From: Bog-950 sp046329495
GTDB taxonomy: Bacteria > Bacteroidota > Bacteroidia > Chitinophagales > LD1
Reading direction: 5' to 3'
Length of the DNA: 64,000 nt
Assembly: GCA_046329495.1 (NCBI GenBank)
Contig: JAXLUO010000004.1
Span: forward strand, 1 to 64,000
Made by a program: the position numbers and the translations under genes. Below are positions 27,066 to 35,611 of this stretch, in pieces. The notes below the pieces were generated by a model, which was not told where the DNA came from, searched no databases, and saw only the letters and a program-made list of their open reading frames with translations. How positions within the stretch are numbered: position 1 is the stretch's first letter; the number at the start of each line of letters is the position of its first letter.

Positions 27066-27836
27066 TTACATCTTCCATTGATCACCCCAAAGGCGTTGCC
27101 CTCCATCCAGGTAGATGGTTTCGCCTGTTATATAACGTGCCATAGGGCTACAGAGGAATAGGGTTAACCAGGCCACTTCTTCGGTGCTACCTAAACGTTT
27201 AGCCGGTATAGTGTCCTCTATACCTTTCAAAAACTCCGGTGGGTAGTTCTCAAGTCCTGTAGACTTAATGATACCTGGCGCCACAGCATTGATCTGAATG
27301 TTATATCTGCTCCATTCTACAGCGAGTGTCTTGGTAAAGTTAGCTACCCCGGCACGTGCCGCGCCCGTATGGCTCATACCCGGAAAGCCCCTGAATATAT
27401 TGGCTATGATGTTTACAATAATGCCCTGTTTGGTTGGAATAAAGAAAGCCTTGCCCATGGTTTGGGTTACGTACCAGGTGCCGTTCAGGTTGTTATTGAT
27501 AACGGCATTCCAGCCTTTGGGTGCAATATCTTCTGCTGCCGAAGGAAATTGGCCTCCGGCATTATTAACCAGAATATCAAGGCGGCCTTCCGTTTCTTTG
27601 ATGCTTTGGGCCATGGCTTCTACCTGTGCTATTTCTCGTATGTCGCATACCAGGTAACGGCAATTACCAAATACACTTAGCTTTTCAAGGGCGGTTTTTA
27701 GCTTGTCCTCCTTGCGAGAGGAGATGATTACGGTGGCACCCAATTGTAGCAGTTGTTGGGCTATGGTAAAACCTATACCACTACCACCACCGGTAACCAG
27801 GGCTACTTTATCTTTAAACAGATTGCTTTGAAACAT
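27066..27836 (-). CDS. SDR oxidoreductase, peroxisomal trans-2-enoyl-CoA reductase-like
   Basis: 256 residues, classical SDR fold: cofactor loop VTGGGSGIGFTIA, NNAG motif (LVNNAGGQFPSAAED) and a C-terminal GETIYLDGGQ. The usual YxxxK is replaced by SHTGAARAG, the form I recognise from eukaryotic PECR and 2,4-dienoyl-CoA reductase-like SDRs; the whole segment ARAGVANFTKTLAVEW and INAVAPGIIKS fits that clade. It would reduce an enoyl-CoA with NADPH. It is the last of three genes in the operon, and the bidirectional terminator follows. Confidence 0.87.
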   Translation of the reverse strand: MFQSNLFKDKVALVTGGGSGIGFTIAQQLLQLGATVIISSRKEDKLKTALEKLSVFGNCRYLVCDIREIAQVEAMAQSIKETEGRLDILVNNAGGQFPSAAEDIAPKGWNAVINNNLNGTWYVTQTMGKAFFIPTKQGIIVNIIANIFRGFPGMSHTGAARAGVANFTKTLAVEWSRYNIQINAVAPGIIKSTGLENYPPEFLKGIEDTIPAKRLGSTEEVAWLTLFLCSPMARYITGETIYLDGGQRLWGDQWKM

Positions 27837-27851
27837 GGGTAGGCGTTGGGT

Positions 27852-28706
27852 TTATTTGCTGATGTTTAACATGGCACGTGTTTCGTCGATGGTGGCTACT
27901 TCGCGGCCCAGCATCTTAACCAAATTGGCGGCTGCAGCAACCAACTCACCATTGCTCTTGGCCATTTCGCCGGTAGGCAGATAGAAGTTATCTTCTAAAC
28001 CAACACGGATGTTACCATCAATAGTAATTGCTGCGGCAATAGCCTGCCATTGCTTGCGCCCGATGCCAATAACCTGCCAATGCGTACCTGCAGGAACAGA
28101 AGCTGCCTGGTGTAACAGGTTTTGGGTTGAAATAGGAATACCACCTAACACGCCCATTACAAAGCTGAACACATAAGGCTTCTGTAGCAAGCCCATATCA
28201 ATAAGCGGCATGGCGTTATTGATATGGCCGTTGTCAAACACTTCCATCTCGGGAACAGTGCCGGCTTCTTTCATTTTCTCCAGATAATACTTGATCTCGC
28301 TGAACGGGTTCTGAAACACGAAGTCGTGATAAAACTCTTTTGTTTTAGGCGAGTAGATGGCATAGTTCATGCTACCCATGTTAAGTGCGGCCATATCGGG
28401 CTTTAAAGCGGTAATGTGTTGTATACGCTCTTCTTTGCTTAAGCCAACAGCACCGGTGCTATAGTTAATGATAGCATTGCCACAATGCTTGCGCACCTCT
28501 TCGCCAATCTTACGATAAGTTTCAATATCGTAAGCCGGCATACCGTCATCTTTGCGTGCATGTATATGCAGAATACTGGCTCCAGCCTCTACAGCGCGCT
28601 TACCTTCCAGGGCAATCTCTTCCGGTGTATAAGGAATATAAGGACATTGTTCGCGACGTGCTAAAACGCCTGTAAGCGCCGCAGTAATAACTATTTTCTT
28701 TGCCAT
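27852..28706 (-). CDS. BKACE family (3-keto-5-aminohexanoate cleavage-like, DUF849) enzyme
   Basis: 284 residues. The conserved opening IITAALTGVLARREQCPYIP and the metal-binding motif ILHIHARKDDG (HxH) are characteristic. Other marks are NYSTGAVGLSKEER, EVFDNGHINNAM and VMGVLGGIPIS. BKACE enzymes condense or cleave beta-keto acids with acetyl-CoA; the founding member (Kce) acts in lysine fermentation, but most members have other substrates and none is indicated here. It lies between an enoyl-CoA hydratase (41 bp upstream) and a PECR-like reductase (15 bp downstream), so the product is probably an acyl-CoA handled by these neighbours. Confidence 0.9.
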   Translation of the reverse strand: MAKKIVITAALTGVLARREQCPYIPYTPEEIALEGKRAVEAGASILHIHARKDDGMPAYDIETYRKIGEEVRKHCGNAIINYSTGAVGLSKEERIQHITALKPDMAALNMGSMNYAIYSPKTKEFYHDFVFQNPFSEIKYYLEKMKEAGTVPEMEVFDNGHINNAMPLIDMGLLQKPYVFSFVMGVLGGIPISTQNLLHQAASVPAGTHWQVIGIGRKQWQAIAAAITIDGNIRVGLEDNFYLPTGEMAKSNGELVAAAANLVKMLGREVATIDETRAMLNISK

Positions 28707-28747
28707 ATTAAGTGGGTGTGGTTAAGTGTTTTATTTTTTAGTGAGTA

Positions 28748-29566
28748 TTATCCTTTCCATACTGGTTTGCGCTTTTGGGCAAAAGCCATTAATCCTTCAG
28801 CCGCATCTTCCGTTCCCAGTGCTTCGCCCAGCATTTGCTTTAAGTACTTGTGCGCTTCACCGGGGGCAACGTTTTTAAGGTTGTCGAATGCTTCCAGGCC
28901 AAGGCGTATACCTGAAGGTGAATATTGGAAAATTTCATCAGCCAGTGCCTGAACTTCCTCATCCAGCCTATCCTTTGCCACTACTTTAGTAACCAATCCC
29001 AGTTTTTCTGCCTCTTGTGCATTAACACTACGGGCGCGCATGCAAAAGTCAAGCATCTGGCGGGGTGGCATAATCTGTAACAGGCTTTGCATTACCTGGA
29101 ATGGCCAGATACCGCGTTTAACTTCGGGAAGGCTAAACGTTGCGTCCTCAACGGCTACCACATGGGTGCATCCGCAAATAATAAGGAAACCACCGGCATA
29201 CACTGGCCCCTGCACTTTAGCAATACATGGCTTATGCAAGCCAGCAAACAGGTTTCCCAAAACCACCTCGTCGGCAGGTTGGGGAATGGTGCTGGTAATA
29301 GTTTGCGCCTCCCCGGCAAATGCTTTTAAATCGGCACCTGCACAAAAAACATCCCCCTTAGCTGCAATAACCACCGCCCAGATGTTGCGGTTATAGGTAG
29401 CATGGGTTAATGCATAGGCCAGCTCATTCATCAAAAGCGGGCTCATGGCATTCTTCTTTTCGGGGCGGTTAAGCGTTATGCTAAGCAGGTTGCCGGTAGT
29501 TTCTACCAACAAATGAGCAAATTGCTGTTCGTGTATGTTTGCGGTTTGATCGGCCGTGTAAAGCAT
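28748..29566 (-). CDS. Enoyl-CoA hydratase/isomerase family protein
   Basis: 272 residues from the ATG at 29566; the longer frame from 29629 would overlap a candidate promoter. The crotonase fold is shown by GNLLSITLNRPEKKNAM, the oxyanion-hole segment AKGDVFCAGADLKAF, and KPCIAKVQGPVYAGG. The catalytic Glu position is in SLPEVKRGIWPF. It probably hydrates or isomerises an enoyl-CoA ester. It is the first of a three-gene operon with a BKACE enzyme and a PECR-like reductase. Confidence 0.9.
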   Translation of the reverse strand: MLYTADQTANIHEQQFAHLLVETTGNLLSITLNRPEKKNAMSPLLMNELAYALTHATYNRNIWAVVIAAKGDVFCAGADLKAFAGEAQTITSTIPQPADEVVLGNLFAGLHKPCIAKVQGPVYAGGFLIICGCTHVVAVEDATFSLPEVKRGIWPFQVMQSLLQIMPPRQMLDFCMRARSVNAQEAEKLGLVTKVVAKDRLDEEVQALADEIFQYSPSGIRLGLEAFDNLKNVAPGEAHKYLKQMLGEALGTEDAAEGLMAFAQKRKPVWKG

Positions 29567-29586
29567 GTGCGTGTTTTTGAGAGGGG

Positions 29587-29594
29587 CTAAGGTA
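29587..29594 (-). promoter_or_regulatory. Candidate -7 element of the acyl-CoA operon
   Basis: On the minus strand TACCTTAG (29594-29587) is one base from TAnnTTTG and lies 20 bp before the ATG at 29566. No good TTG at the -33 position is seen. Confidence 0.35.
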
Positions 29595-29683
29595 GAAGGT
29601 TTGTCAAAAAATGAAAGCCCCAATACCAAACACGTTATCGACCTGCTTGCTAAGTTTAAAAGGAAACTAAATTGATGGAGGGC

Positions 29684-29995
29684 TTATTCTGCATCCACAC
29701 AGAAATAATCCTGCTTTTGGAAGAAGGTAGCTGCCTCATCTGCACTGTTCTTAGCATCGCATACATTGCGATCGTCTTGTAAAATCACCTTGTTGTATAG
29801 CGAATCGGGATAAGTTAGAGCAATAGAGTCAACCGAATGGTTTGCCGTTACCTTATGGGAACAAAATTTGTAGACCAGGTTGGTATCGGATTTGGCTGTT
29901 ATACGTACGCAATGCTGGGTGCAGTTAAAGCAACGTTTACAGCCACTACCAGCTAATAAAATACCCAACACTACTACTGCAATAAATCTGGCCAT
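29684..29995 (-). CDS. Small Cys-rich lipoprotein
   Basis: 103 residues from the ATG at 29995. A longer in-frame start at 30175 is rejected because its first 60 codons run antisense through the cobalamin riboswitch. A short signal peptide ends at LLAGSGC, and the lipidated Cys opens a CxxCxxC cluster (CKRCFNC) followed by QHC. Two more Cys occur later, plus one near the C-terminus. The same cluster occurs in the lipoprotein at 40720 (CKKCYVC), so the two look like a small paralogous family. The Cys residues may bind a metal or form disulfides; function is unknown. Confidence 0.7.
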   Translation of the reverse strand: MARFIAVVVLGILLAGSGCKRCFNCTQHCVRITAKSDTNLVYKFCSHKVTANHSVDSIALTYPDSLYNKVILQDDRNVCDAKNSADEAATFFQKQDYFCVDAE

Positions 29996-30061
29996 GGTTA
30001 CTAAACGTGCTGTTGACAAAATATTTTTGATGGATGCAAAGAAAATAATTTTCTTTGCCCC

Positions 30062-30235
30062 GTTAAGGGCGGCAACCTTGTTTAAAACAATTTGCCTTAA
30101 TAGGGAATCAGGTGTAAATCCTGGACAGTACCCGCTGCTGTAAGTTCCTTCTGGTTTTTGCCTTACCAATGCCACTGTTTAGTAATAAACGGGAAGGCGG
30201 CAAAAACGGAACGAGTCAGAAGACCTGCCTTTAAC
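30062..30235 (+). promoter_or_regulatory. Cobalamin riboswitch aptamer
   Basis: The aptamer core is unmistakable: GGGAATCAGGTGTAAATCC (30103-30121), CCCGCTGCTGTAA (30131-30143), GCCACTG (30171-30177), GGGAAGGC (30191-30198) and GTCAGAAGACCTGCC (30215-30229). A closing P1 stem forms between 30062-30072 (GTTAAGGGCGG) and 30225-30235 (CTGCCTTTAAC region) with two G-U pairs. It precedes seven plus-strand genes whose products include BtuB-, BtuF-, BtuC- and BtuD-like proteins, which is the expected regulon. Ligand binding normally lowers expression of such operons. Confidence 0.97.
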
Positions 30236-30440
30236 AACAGATTCAAAGCTTTCGGGAAGAAGAGCTGATGAAGGGAACGCCTGCAGGTTTCTTTTTTCAA
30301 CCATTTCATTTCGGGGCTTTGTGCACTTGCCTGCTTACCTATCAGGGCTCAGCAAAAGCGATAGGACAGGGGCTTTTAAACTAACAATCCGGTGCGGGAA
30401 AGGCCTTATAAACCTGAACACCGGTTAAAACAAACCCGAA
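30236..30440 (+). promoter_or_regulatory. Leader (expression platform) of the B12 operon with alternative hairpins
   Basis: GCAGGTTT (30283-30290) can pair with AGACCTGC in the 3' strand of the aptamer (30221-30228) and is followed by CTTTTTT (30291-30297), so a terminator could form that competes with P1. Further on, CCTATC and GATAGG (near 30338-30363) and CCGGTG (30389-30394) with CACCGG (30419-30424) could form more hairpins, the last 16 nt before the ATG at 30441. Whether control is by termination or translation cannot be decided by eye. Confidence 0.5.
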
Positions 30441-31685
30441 ATGAAAAAGTTCGACACGCTGTTTTTGGCCGTATTGGCCACTCTTTTTTGCCGCGCACAA
30501 ACGGTAGCTAATTTTGATAATTCTCTCGCTCCGGATACGTTTAACAATGGCTCCGACTTATCGGGTGGTTTTTATTATGGTCTTGGCCATTTTGTAAACG
30601 ATTATGATACCACATATCAGGCATGGAGTGGTTGGGCTATTTCAACCAAAGGTGATGACTCAACCGCAGGTTGGGGTAACCAATACAGTGCAATAACCGG
30701 AAGTGGCGTAAATAACACGGATGGTTATGCCGTTGCCGACGAATATGGTAATGCAAAAGTTGTTTTGCAAGGCGCTGCTGCTGGCGCCCCGGTAGGGGGA
30801 TTGTATGTAACCAACACAGCCTATACCTATTATAGCATGCGTGATGGTGATGCCTTTTCGAAGAAATTTGGTGGGAGTAGCGGTAACGATCCCGATTGGT
30901 TAAAACTTACAGTTCGTGGGTGGTTTAATGGCGCACTGATAAATAATATGGTAGAATTTTACCTCGCTGATTTCCGTTTTGCCAACAACAGTCAAGACTA
31001 CATACTGAACACATGGCAATGGCTTAGCCTTTATTCGCTTGGGAATGTTGATAGCATTCAGTTCTATCTGTCGAGTAGCGATGCCGGTCAATTTGGAATG
31101 AATACTCCGGCTTATTTTGCCATTGATAATTTCACTACTACCAATAAAGCTAACGATCCGCCGGTAGCTAATAACGATGGATATGTTATTACCTATTTGC
31201 AAGATACACTACTGAATGTGTTGGCAAACGATGTTGATGATTCCACCATACCGATGACGGTACATCTTATCTCCACACCAGTGATACCCGGAGCTTCGGC
31301 TAAGGATTCTGCTAATCAAATTTTTTACATGCCTGCAACGGGTATAGTGGCCGTTGACACCCTTTTATATACCGCCTGCGATTTTACAGGTCTATGCGAT
31401 ACGGCTCAGGTACTGATTTATGTATATGGCCTAAGCGACGTTTCAGAAGTTGCTGAAAACTTGATAAGTATCTTCCCCAATCCATTCAATAACCGGATAA
31501 CCGTGCGAACGGACGGTGCCCTGGAATTGGTTCAGTTGTTGGATATGAATGGCCGACTTCTAATTGAAAGCAACATGGCCGGTAATACGCTGACCATTCC
31601 AACCGACGAATTAGCACCCGGTTTTTACCTGCTGCGTGCAAAGGGGAATAGCCAAACCATTACCCAACGCATTTTAAAGCAATAA
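30441..31685 (+). CDS. T9SS-sorted DUF4465-like surface protein of the B12 operon
   Basis: 414 residues with a signal peptide (to about residue 20, LFCRAQ). Residues 22-235 resemble DUF4465-type proteins: NFDNSLAPDTFNNGSDLSGG, YQAWSGWAISTKGDD and TAYTYYSMRDGDAFSKKFGG. A short Ig/cadherin-like domain follows (about 236-330, PPVANNDGYVITYLQDTLLN), then a T9SS type A sorting domain (SIFPNPFNNRITV ... ILKQ). It would be exported to the cell surface. It is the first gene after the cobalamin riboswitch. I recall DUF4465 proteins in B12-regulated loci of Bacteroidota, so a surface corrinoid-binding role is a reasonable inference, not shown by motifs. Confidence 0.8.
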   Translation: MKKFDTLFLAVLATLFCRAQTVANFDNSLAPDTFNNGSDLSGGFYYGLGHFVNDYDTTYQAWSGWAISTKGDDSTAGWGNQYSAITGSGVNNTDGYAVADEYGNAKVVLQGAAAGAPVGGLYVTNTAYTYYSMRDGDAFSKKFGGSSGNDPDWLKLTVRGWFNGALINNMVEFYLADFRFANNSQDYILNTWQWLSLYSLGNVDSIQFYLSSSDAGQFGMNTPAYFAIDNFTTTNKANDPPVANNDGYVITYLQDTLLNVLANDVDDSTIPMTVHLISTPVIPGASAKDSANQIFYMPATGIVAVDTLLYTACDFTGLCDTAQVLIYVYGLSDVSEVAENLISIFPNPFNNRITVRTDGALELVQLLDMNGRLLIESNMAGNTLTIPTDELAPGFYLLRAKGNSQTITQRILKQ

Positions 31686-31688
31686 ACC

Positions 31689-32678
31689 ATGGGTAGGTTA
31701 AGTGCTTTATTGTTCCTGCTTGCGTGTGTGCAATTGGTTGATGCACAGTACGCTCCGGCGGCGGGAGAACCGGGCTCAACTGCTATATACTACGAGGATA
31801 ATCGCTTTATAGAATGGGCCACGGATTGCACGCTGGAAAGAGGCTGGCAACAGATAAGTGATACAACCTTAGGAAAAGTTAGTGTTGGAAATGCGGCGGC
31901 TGCCGTAGGACGTGCAGCTGAAAACGGCATTGTAAGTTTAGGTGATGGAGGCACAGCCACTTTAACCTTTAATGAACCTATATACAATGGCGATGGTTTT
32001 GATTTCGCAGTTTTTGAAAACGGTTTTCCTACAGGTGATTCAACATTAGCATTCCTTGAATTTGCATTTGTAGAAGTAAGCAGCGATGGACAGCATTTTG
32101 TGCGTTTTCCGGCAAGCAGTCTTATTCAAGCAACCACACAGTTACCGATGGTTGGCATTGATGCAGCGCTGGTAAACAATCTTGCAGGCAAATACACCTA
32201 TGGATACGGCACTCCTTTTGATTTAAATGAATTAAGGGATAGTACCGGTTTGGACATAAACCACGTAACGCATGTAAAGTTAATAGACGTTGTCGGTTCT
32301 ATTGACCCGGCCTATGGAAACCATGATGCGGCCGGCCATTTGATAAATGATCCTTACCCCACTCCTTATCCATCTTCCGGTTTTGATTTAGATGCAGTGG
32401 GCGTATTACATGCCATTGAAATTAGTGGAGTAAATGAATTAAAACGGGAAGTAGTAAGCGTTTATCCAAATCCTTCACAAAATGGAAATTGGTATATACG
32501 CACTGGCATTGAAAAAAAGGGGGATGTGTTCCTTTACAATGCTGCCGGACAATTAGTTTTTAATACAAGTGTAACCGGGGAGGGCGCACAGCAATTACCG
32601 GCCGTTGAGGCAGGTTTCTACCTGTTAACTGTTCAAACATCTTCGGGTATCTATCAAATCAAACTGGTGGCAGAGTGA
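31689..32678 (+). CDS. T9SS-sorted secreted protein, second gene of the B12 operon
   Basis: 329 residues with a signal peptide ending VDAQ. The body (about 20-245) is a single beta-sandwich-like domain with GFDFAVFENGFPTGDSTLAF, FVEVSSDGQHFVRFPASS and a C-terminal GFDLDAVGVLHAI, which I recognise as a recurrent secreted-protein domain without a firm name. A T9SS type A sorting domain closes it (VYPNPSQNGNWYI). It begins 3 bp after the previous gene and its stop overlaps the receptor gene by 4 bp. Because of this position it probably works outside the cell in corrinoid capture together with the DUF4465-like protein. Confidence 0.78.
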   Translation: MGRLSALLFLLACVQLVDAQYAPAAGEPGSTAIYYEDNRFIEWATDCTLERGWQQISDTTLGKVSVGNAAAAVGRAAENGIVSLGDGGTATLTFNEPIYNGDGFDFAVFENGFPTGDSTLAFLEFAFVEVSSDGQHFVRFPASSLIQATTQLPMVGIDAALVNNLAGKYTYGYGTPFDLNELRDSTGLDINHVTHVKLIDVVGSIDPAYGNHDAAGHLINDPYPTPYPSSGFDLDAVGVLHAIEISGVNELKREVVSVYPNPSQNGNWYIRTGIEKKGDVFLYNAAGQLVFNTSVTGEGAQQLPAVEAGFYLLTVQTSSGIYQIKLVAE

Positions 32679-34549
32679 AACACTATTTTGCTATAACATT
32701 TTTGGTAAGCGTGCTTACGTTAACTGCCGGCCAGGTGAAGTTGGATACCTTCTATTTGCCAGTGGTAGTAAAAACTGAAGTTTTTACTTCCGGCAAAACC
32801 ATGAACTCTTTTGAGCAATTAGAGCTTAAGGCTGGTCGCCGCCTAAGCGATGTGCTTAGCGAAGCTTCTTCTGTTTATGTAAAAAATTACGGTAATGGTC
32901 AGTTGGCCTCCTTAGCAATACGCGGAACCAGTTCTACACAAACAGAGGTACAGTGGGAGGGGATAAAACTTAATAATGCGGCGCTGGGCCAAACCGACTT
33001 ATCCCTTTTTTTACTGGGCCTGCACGACCGACTATCGTTGGCAAGAACAGGTTATAGAGGAACGATTGGTGGAACTGTACAAATGAACAGCATAGGAATT
33101 GACAGTGGTATTCAAATCAGCGGTCTGCTACGTGCCGGCAGTTTCGGTACATTGGAAGGCTACGCGGGTTTAGACTATGCGGGCGGTAACTGGAGCGGAC
33201 AAACACGATTGGTATATCAAACATCTAAGAACGACTTTCTGTTTCGAAATACTTACAAAGAAGGGGCACCTCGGGAAAAACAAACTAACGCCAGAGTTAG
33301 AACAGTTGCCTTTTTGCAAAATGCCAAATGGAGGATAAACGAGCACAACGAATTGTTACTTGCTTTTTGGCTAACCGACGCTAACAGGCAGTTGGCGCCC
33401 ATTATGAGCAAGCCGGGTACGCGCGAGCAGCAGTTTGACAATTCCCTTCGCTTTATTGCTGCATGGAAGGGTAGCTTCCATAACATACAGATCTCTTTTA
33501 AATCAGCCATGCTTACCGATGCGATCCGTTATCAAAACCCTGAATCAAAGATTGACAGCAAATCGCAAACCCAGGCATGGCGTTCCATTGCCACCATATG
33601 TTATCAGCCTATCGCTAAACTGGCACTTATGGGAGAAATGAATTATGATCTGGAGAGAGGGCTTGTTCCTGCTTATGATACTGATAAAATACGCCAAACA
33701 GGCGGGGTGCGCGTTTATGCCGATTACTACCCCAGTAAAGCTTTTACGGTGCATGCAGGTTTCCGACAAGATGTAATGAACAGTTCCTTATCCCCTTTTG
33801 CACCGGAGTTATGGCTGCATTACCGTTTTAGTAATGAAGGCGGACATGGATTTACTGCGGGCCTGATAGGTTCCCGTAATTTTCGCTTTCCAACATTAAA
33901 TGATTTGTATTGGACACCCGGTGGCAACCCTTCTTTGAAAACGGAAAAAGCCTGGAATGCAGAGCTAAATCTTACATACTCCTATAAGCGTTATGTAAAG
34001 TTTACTGCATCAACTTTTGCTATCTATGTAAATGATTGGATACAGTGGGTTAGCAAAGGCACTTATTGGCAACCAGAAAACTTTAAGCGGGTATTTTCGA
34101 AAGGGGCGGAGTGTTCTGTAGATATAGGGAATGACGTTGCCAACAATACAAATCGTTTAGGCATTCGTTTTCACGCAGCCTATTCTTTTACCGCCGCCAC
34201 TAATTTAGATGCACAAAGCGCCTACGACCAAAGTGCAGGCAAACAGTTGATTTATGTGCCTTATCACAACTTTACTTCGTATACTGAGTTTTCCTATAAG
34301 CGCTTTTATTTGCGAAGTTATAATCATTACAACGGAGCTGTTTATATCAGTACGGATAATTCACAAAGTTTACCGGGCTTCTATCTTTGCGATATAGAAT
34401 TCGGCAAAGACTTCGCTTTTAGAGATAATCAAATTGGTGTCTCGTTCCGCGTAAACAATGTTGCTGGCCGCAATTATCAAACGGTGGCACAACGCCCTAT
34501 GCCGGGTCGCAGTTTTGAAGGTACCCTTCGCTTTAATTTAAAACGATAA
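32675..34549 (+). CDS. btuB: BtuB-like TonB-dependent cobalamin receptor
   Basis: 624 residues with a signal peptide. An N-terminal plug domain (about 30-150) includes FEQLELKAGRRLSDVLSEAS, VYVKNYGNGQLASLAIRGTS and GYRGTIGGTVQMNSIG. The rest alternates polar and aromatic residues as a 22-strand barrel, including the segment FRFPTLNDLYWTPGGNPSLK that is shared by TonB-dependent receptors. The last residues end in Phe-Asn-Leu-Lys-Arg, with a beta-signal-like alternation. It imports corrinoids through the outer membrane using TonB energy. Function as a corrinoid receptor is supported by the upstream riboswitch and by the adjacent BtuF/C/D genes rather than by motif alone. Confidence 0.9.
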   Translation: MKHYFAITFLVSVLTLTAGQVKLDTFYLPVVVKTEVFTSGKTMNSFEQLELKAGRRLSDVLSEASSVYVKNYGNGQLASLAIRGTSSTQTEVQWEGIKLNNAALGQTDLSLFLLGLHDRLSLARTGYRGTIGGTVQMNSIGIDSGIQISGLLRAGSFGTLEGYAGLDYAGGNWSGQTRLVYQTSKNDFLFRNTYKEGAPREKQTNARVRTVAFLQNAKWRINEHNELLLAFWLTDANRQLAPIMSKPGTREQQFDNSLRFIAAWKGSFHNIQISFKSAMLTDAIRYQNPESKIDSKSQTQAWRSIATICYQPIAKLALMGEMNYDLERGLVPAYDTDKIRQTGGVRVYADYYPSKAFTVHAGFRQDVMNSSLSPFAPELWLHYRFSNEGGHGFTAGLIGSRNFRFPTLNDLYWTPGGNPSLKTEKAWNAELNLTYSYKRYVKFTASTFAIYVNDWIQWVSKGTYWQPENFKRVFSKGAECSVDIGNDVANNTNRLGIRFHAAYSFTAATNLDAQSAYDQSAGKQLIYVPYHNFTSYTEFSYKRFYLRSYNHYNGAVYISTDNSQSLPGFYLCDIEFGKDFAFRDNQIGVSFRVNNVAGRNYQTVAQRPMPGRSFEGTLRFNLKR

Positions 34550-34552
34550 GCT

Positions 34553-35611
34553 ATGCAGCACAATTCGCCCCGTTTCGGAATAATGTTGCTGCTATTGGCT
34601 GTGCTGGCGTTTTCTTCCTGTGTAAAAGAAAATCCCAAGGGGAATACCGCTGCTAAAGGAGTATTTTTGGTAAACGAAGGAAATTTCAACTTCGGCAACG
34701 CGGAGATCAGTTTTTACAATCCGGCCACGAATAATGTAAGCAATAACCTGTTTAATACGGTAAATGGCTATGGTTTAGGCGATGTGGCTCAAAGCTTGAC
34801 TATACATGATAGTATTGGGTTTATTGTGGTGAATAATTCCGCTAAAATTGAAGTGGTATCATTACCAGGGCTACATAAAATCCGCACGATAACAATCAGC
34901 GGATCGTCACCCCGATACCTGTTACCGGTAAATGATAGCATTGCCTACGTAAGCGATTTGTATGCAGCTAAAATTCATGTGGTCAATTATCAAAAAGGCA
35001 CACTGCTTAAACAAATTACGGGTGTGCCGAGCTGGACAGAACACCTTGTAATGTATGGGGCTGATGTATGGGTAGAGGGTCGGAATTATAGTAGTGTTCA
35101 TGCACCAACCACGAGTTTGGTTAAATTAAATACGGTCAGTCATACACTTGTTCAAACCTACGTGCTAACCGGAAGTAATTGTAATGGTATTGTTTTGGAT
35201 AAGAGTAACAACCTTTGGGTAGCTGTTGAACAGGACACTGCCCATGGCGTACCTTCCTCACTTATCTGTTACAACCAGGGAATGCAACAAATAAAGAAAC
35301 TTGATTTTGCGTTCGGTCACCATCCTTCTAACCTGTGCATTAATGGTGCTAAAGATAAAGTCTATTATCTTGATAAAGGCGTATACTGCATGGACGTTAT
35401 GAATGTAAATTTACCGGATCAGGCGTTTATTGCTGAGGATGGCCGAACACTTTATGGCTTAGGCATAGACCCAGGAAATGGTGAAGTGTATCTGAGCGAT
35501 GCGTTGGATTATGTGCAGCCCTCCGTAATTTTCAGATACAATTCTCAGGGCGAATTACAGAGCACCTTCCATGCAGGCATAATTACCGGTAACTTTAGTT
35601 TTAAAAATTAA
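34553..35611 (+). CDS. BtuG-like (DUF5074/YncE-type) beta-propeller lipoprotein
   Basis: 352 residues. A lipobox (LLAVLAFSSC) predicts a lipoprotein. The rest is a series of propeller-like repeats with motifs such as KGVFLVNEGNFNFGNAEIS, PRYLLPVNDSIAYVSDLYA and NGIVLDKSNNLWVAVE, which match the DUF5074/YncE family. Surface BtuG lipoproteins of Bacteroides are seven-bladed propellers that bind B12 with very high affinity and sit on BtuB. The position 3 bp after the receptor gene makes the same role likely. The stop codon overlaps the next start (TAATG). Confidence 0.85.
   Translation: MQHNSPRFGIMLLLLAVLAFSSCVKENPKGNTAAKGVFLVNEGNFNFGNAEISFYNPATNNVSNNLFNTVNGYGLGDVAQSLTIHDSIGFIVVNNSAKIEVVSLPGLHKIRTITISGSSPRYLLPVNDSIAYVSDLYAAKIHVVNYQKGTLLKQITGVPSWTEHLVMYGADVWVEGRNYSSVHAPTTSLVKLNTVSHTLVQTYVLTGSNCNGIVLDKSNNLWVAVEQDTAHGVPSSLICYNQGMQQIKKLDFAFGHHPSNLCINGAKDKVYYLDKGVYCMDVMNVNLPDQAFIAEDGRTLYGLGIDPGNGEVYLSDALDYVQPSVIFRYNSQGELQSTFHAGIITGNFSFKN

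Noticed and set aside
29996..30175. N-terminal extension of the minus-strand Cys-rich lipoprotein
   Set aside because: The extension runs antisense through the cobalamin riboswitch. A proper lipoprotein signal peptide starts at 29995.
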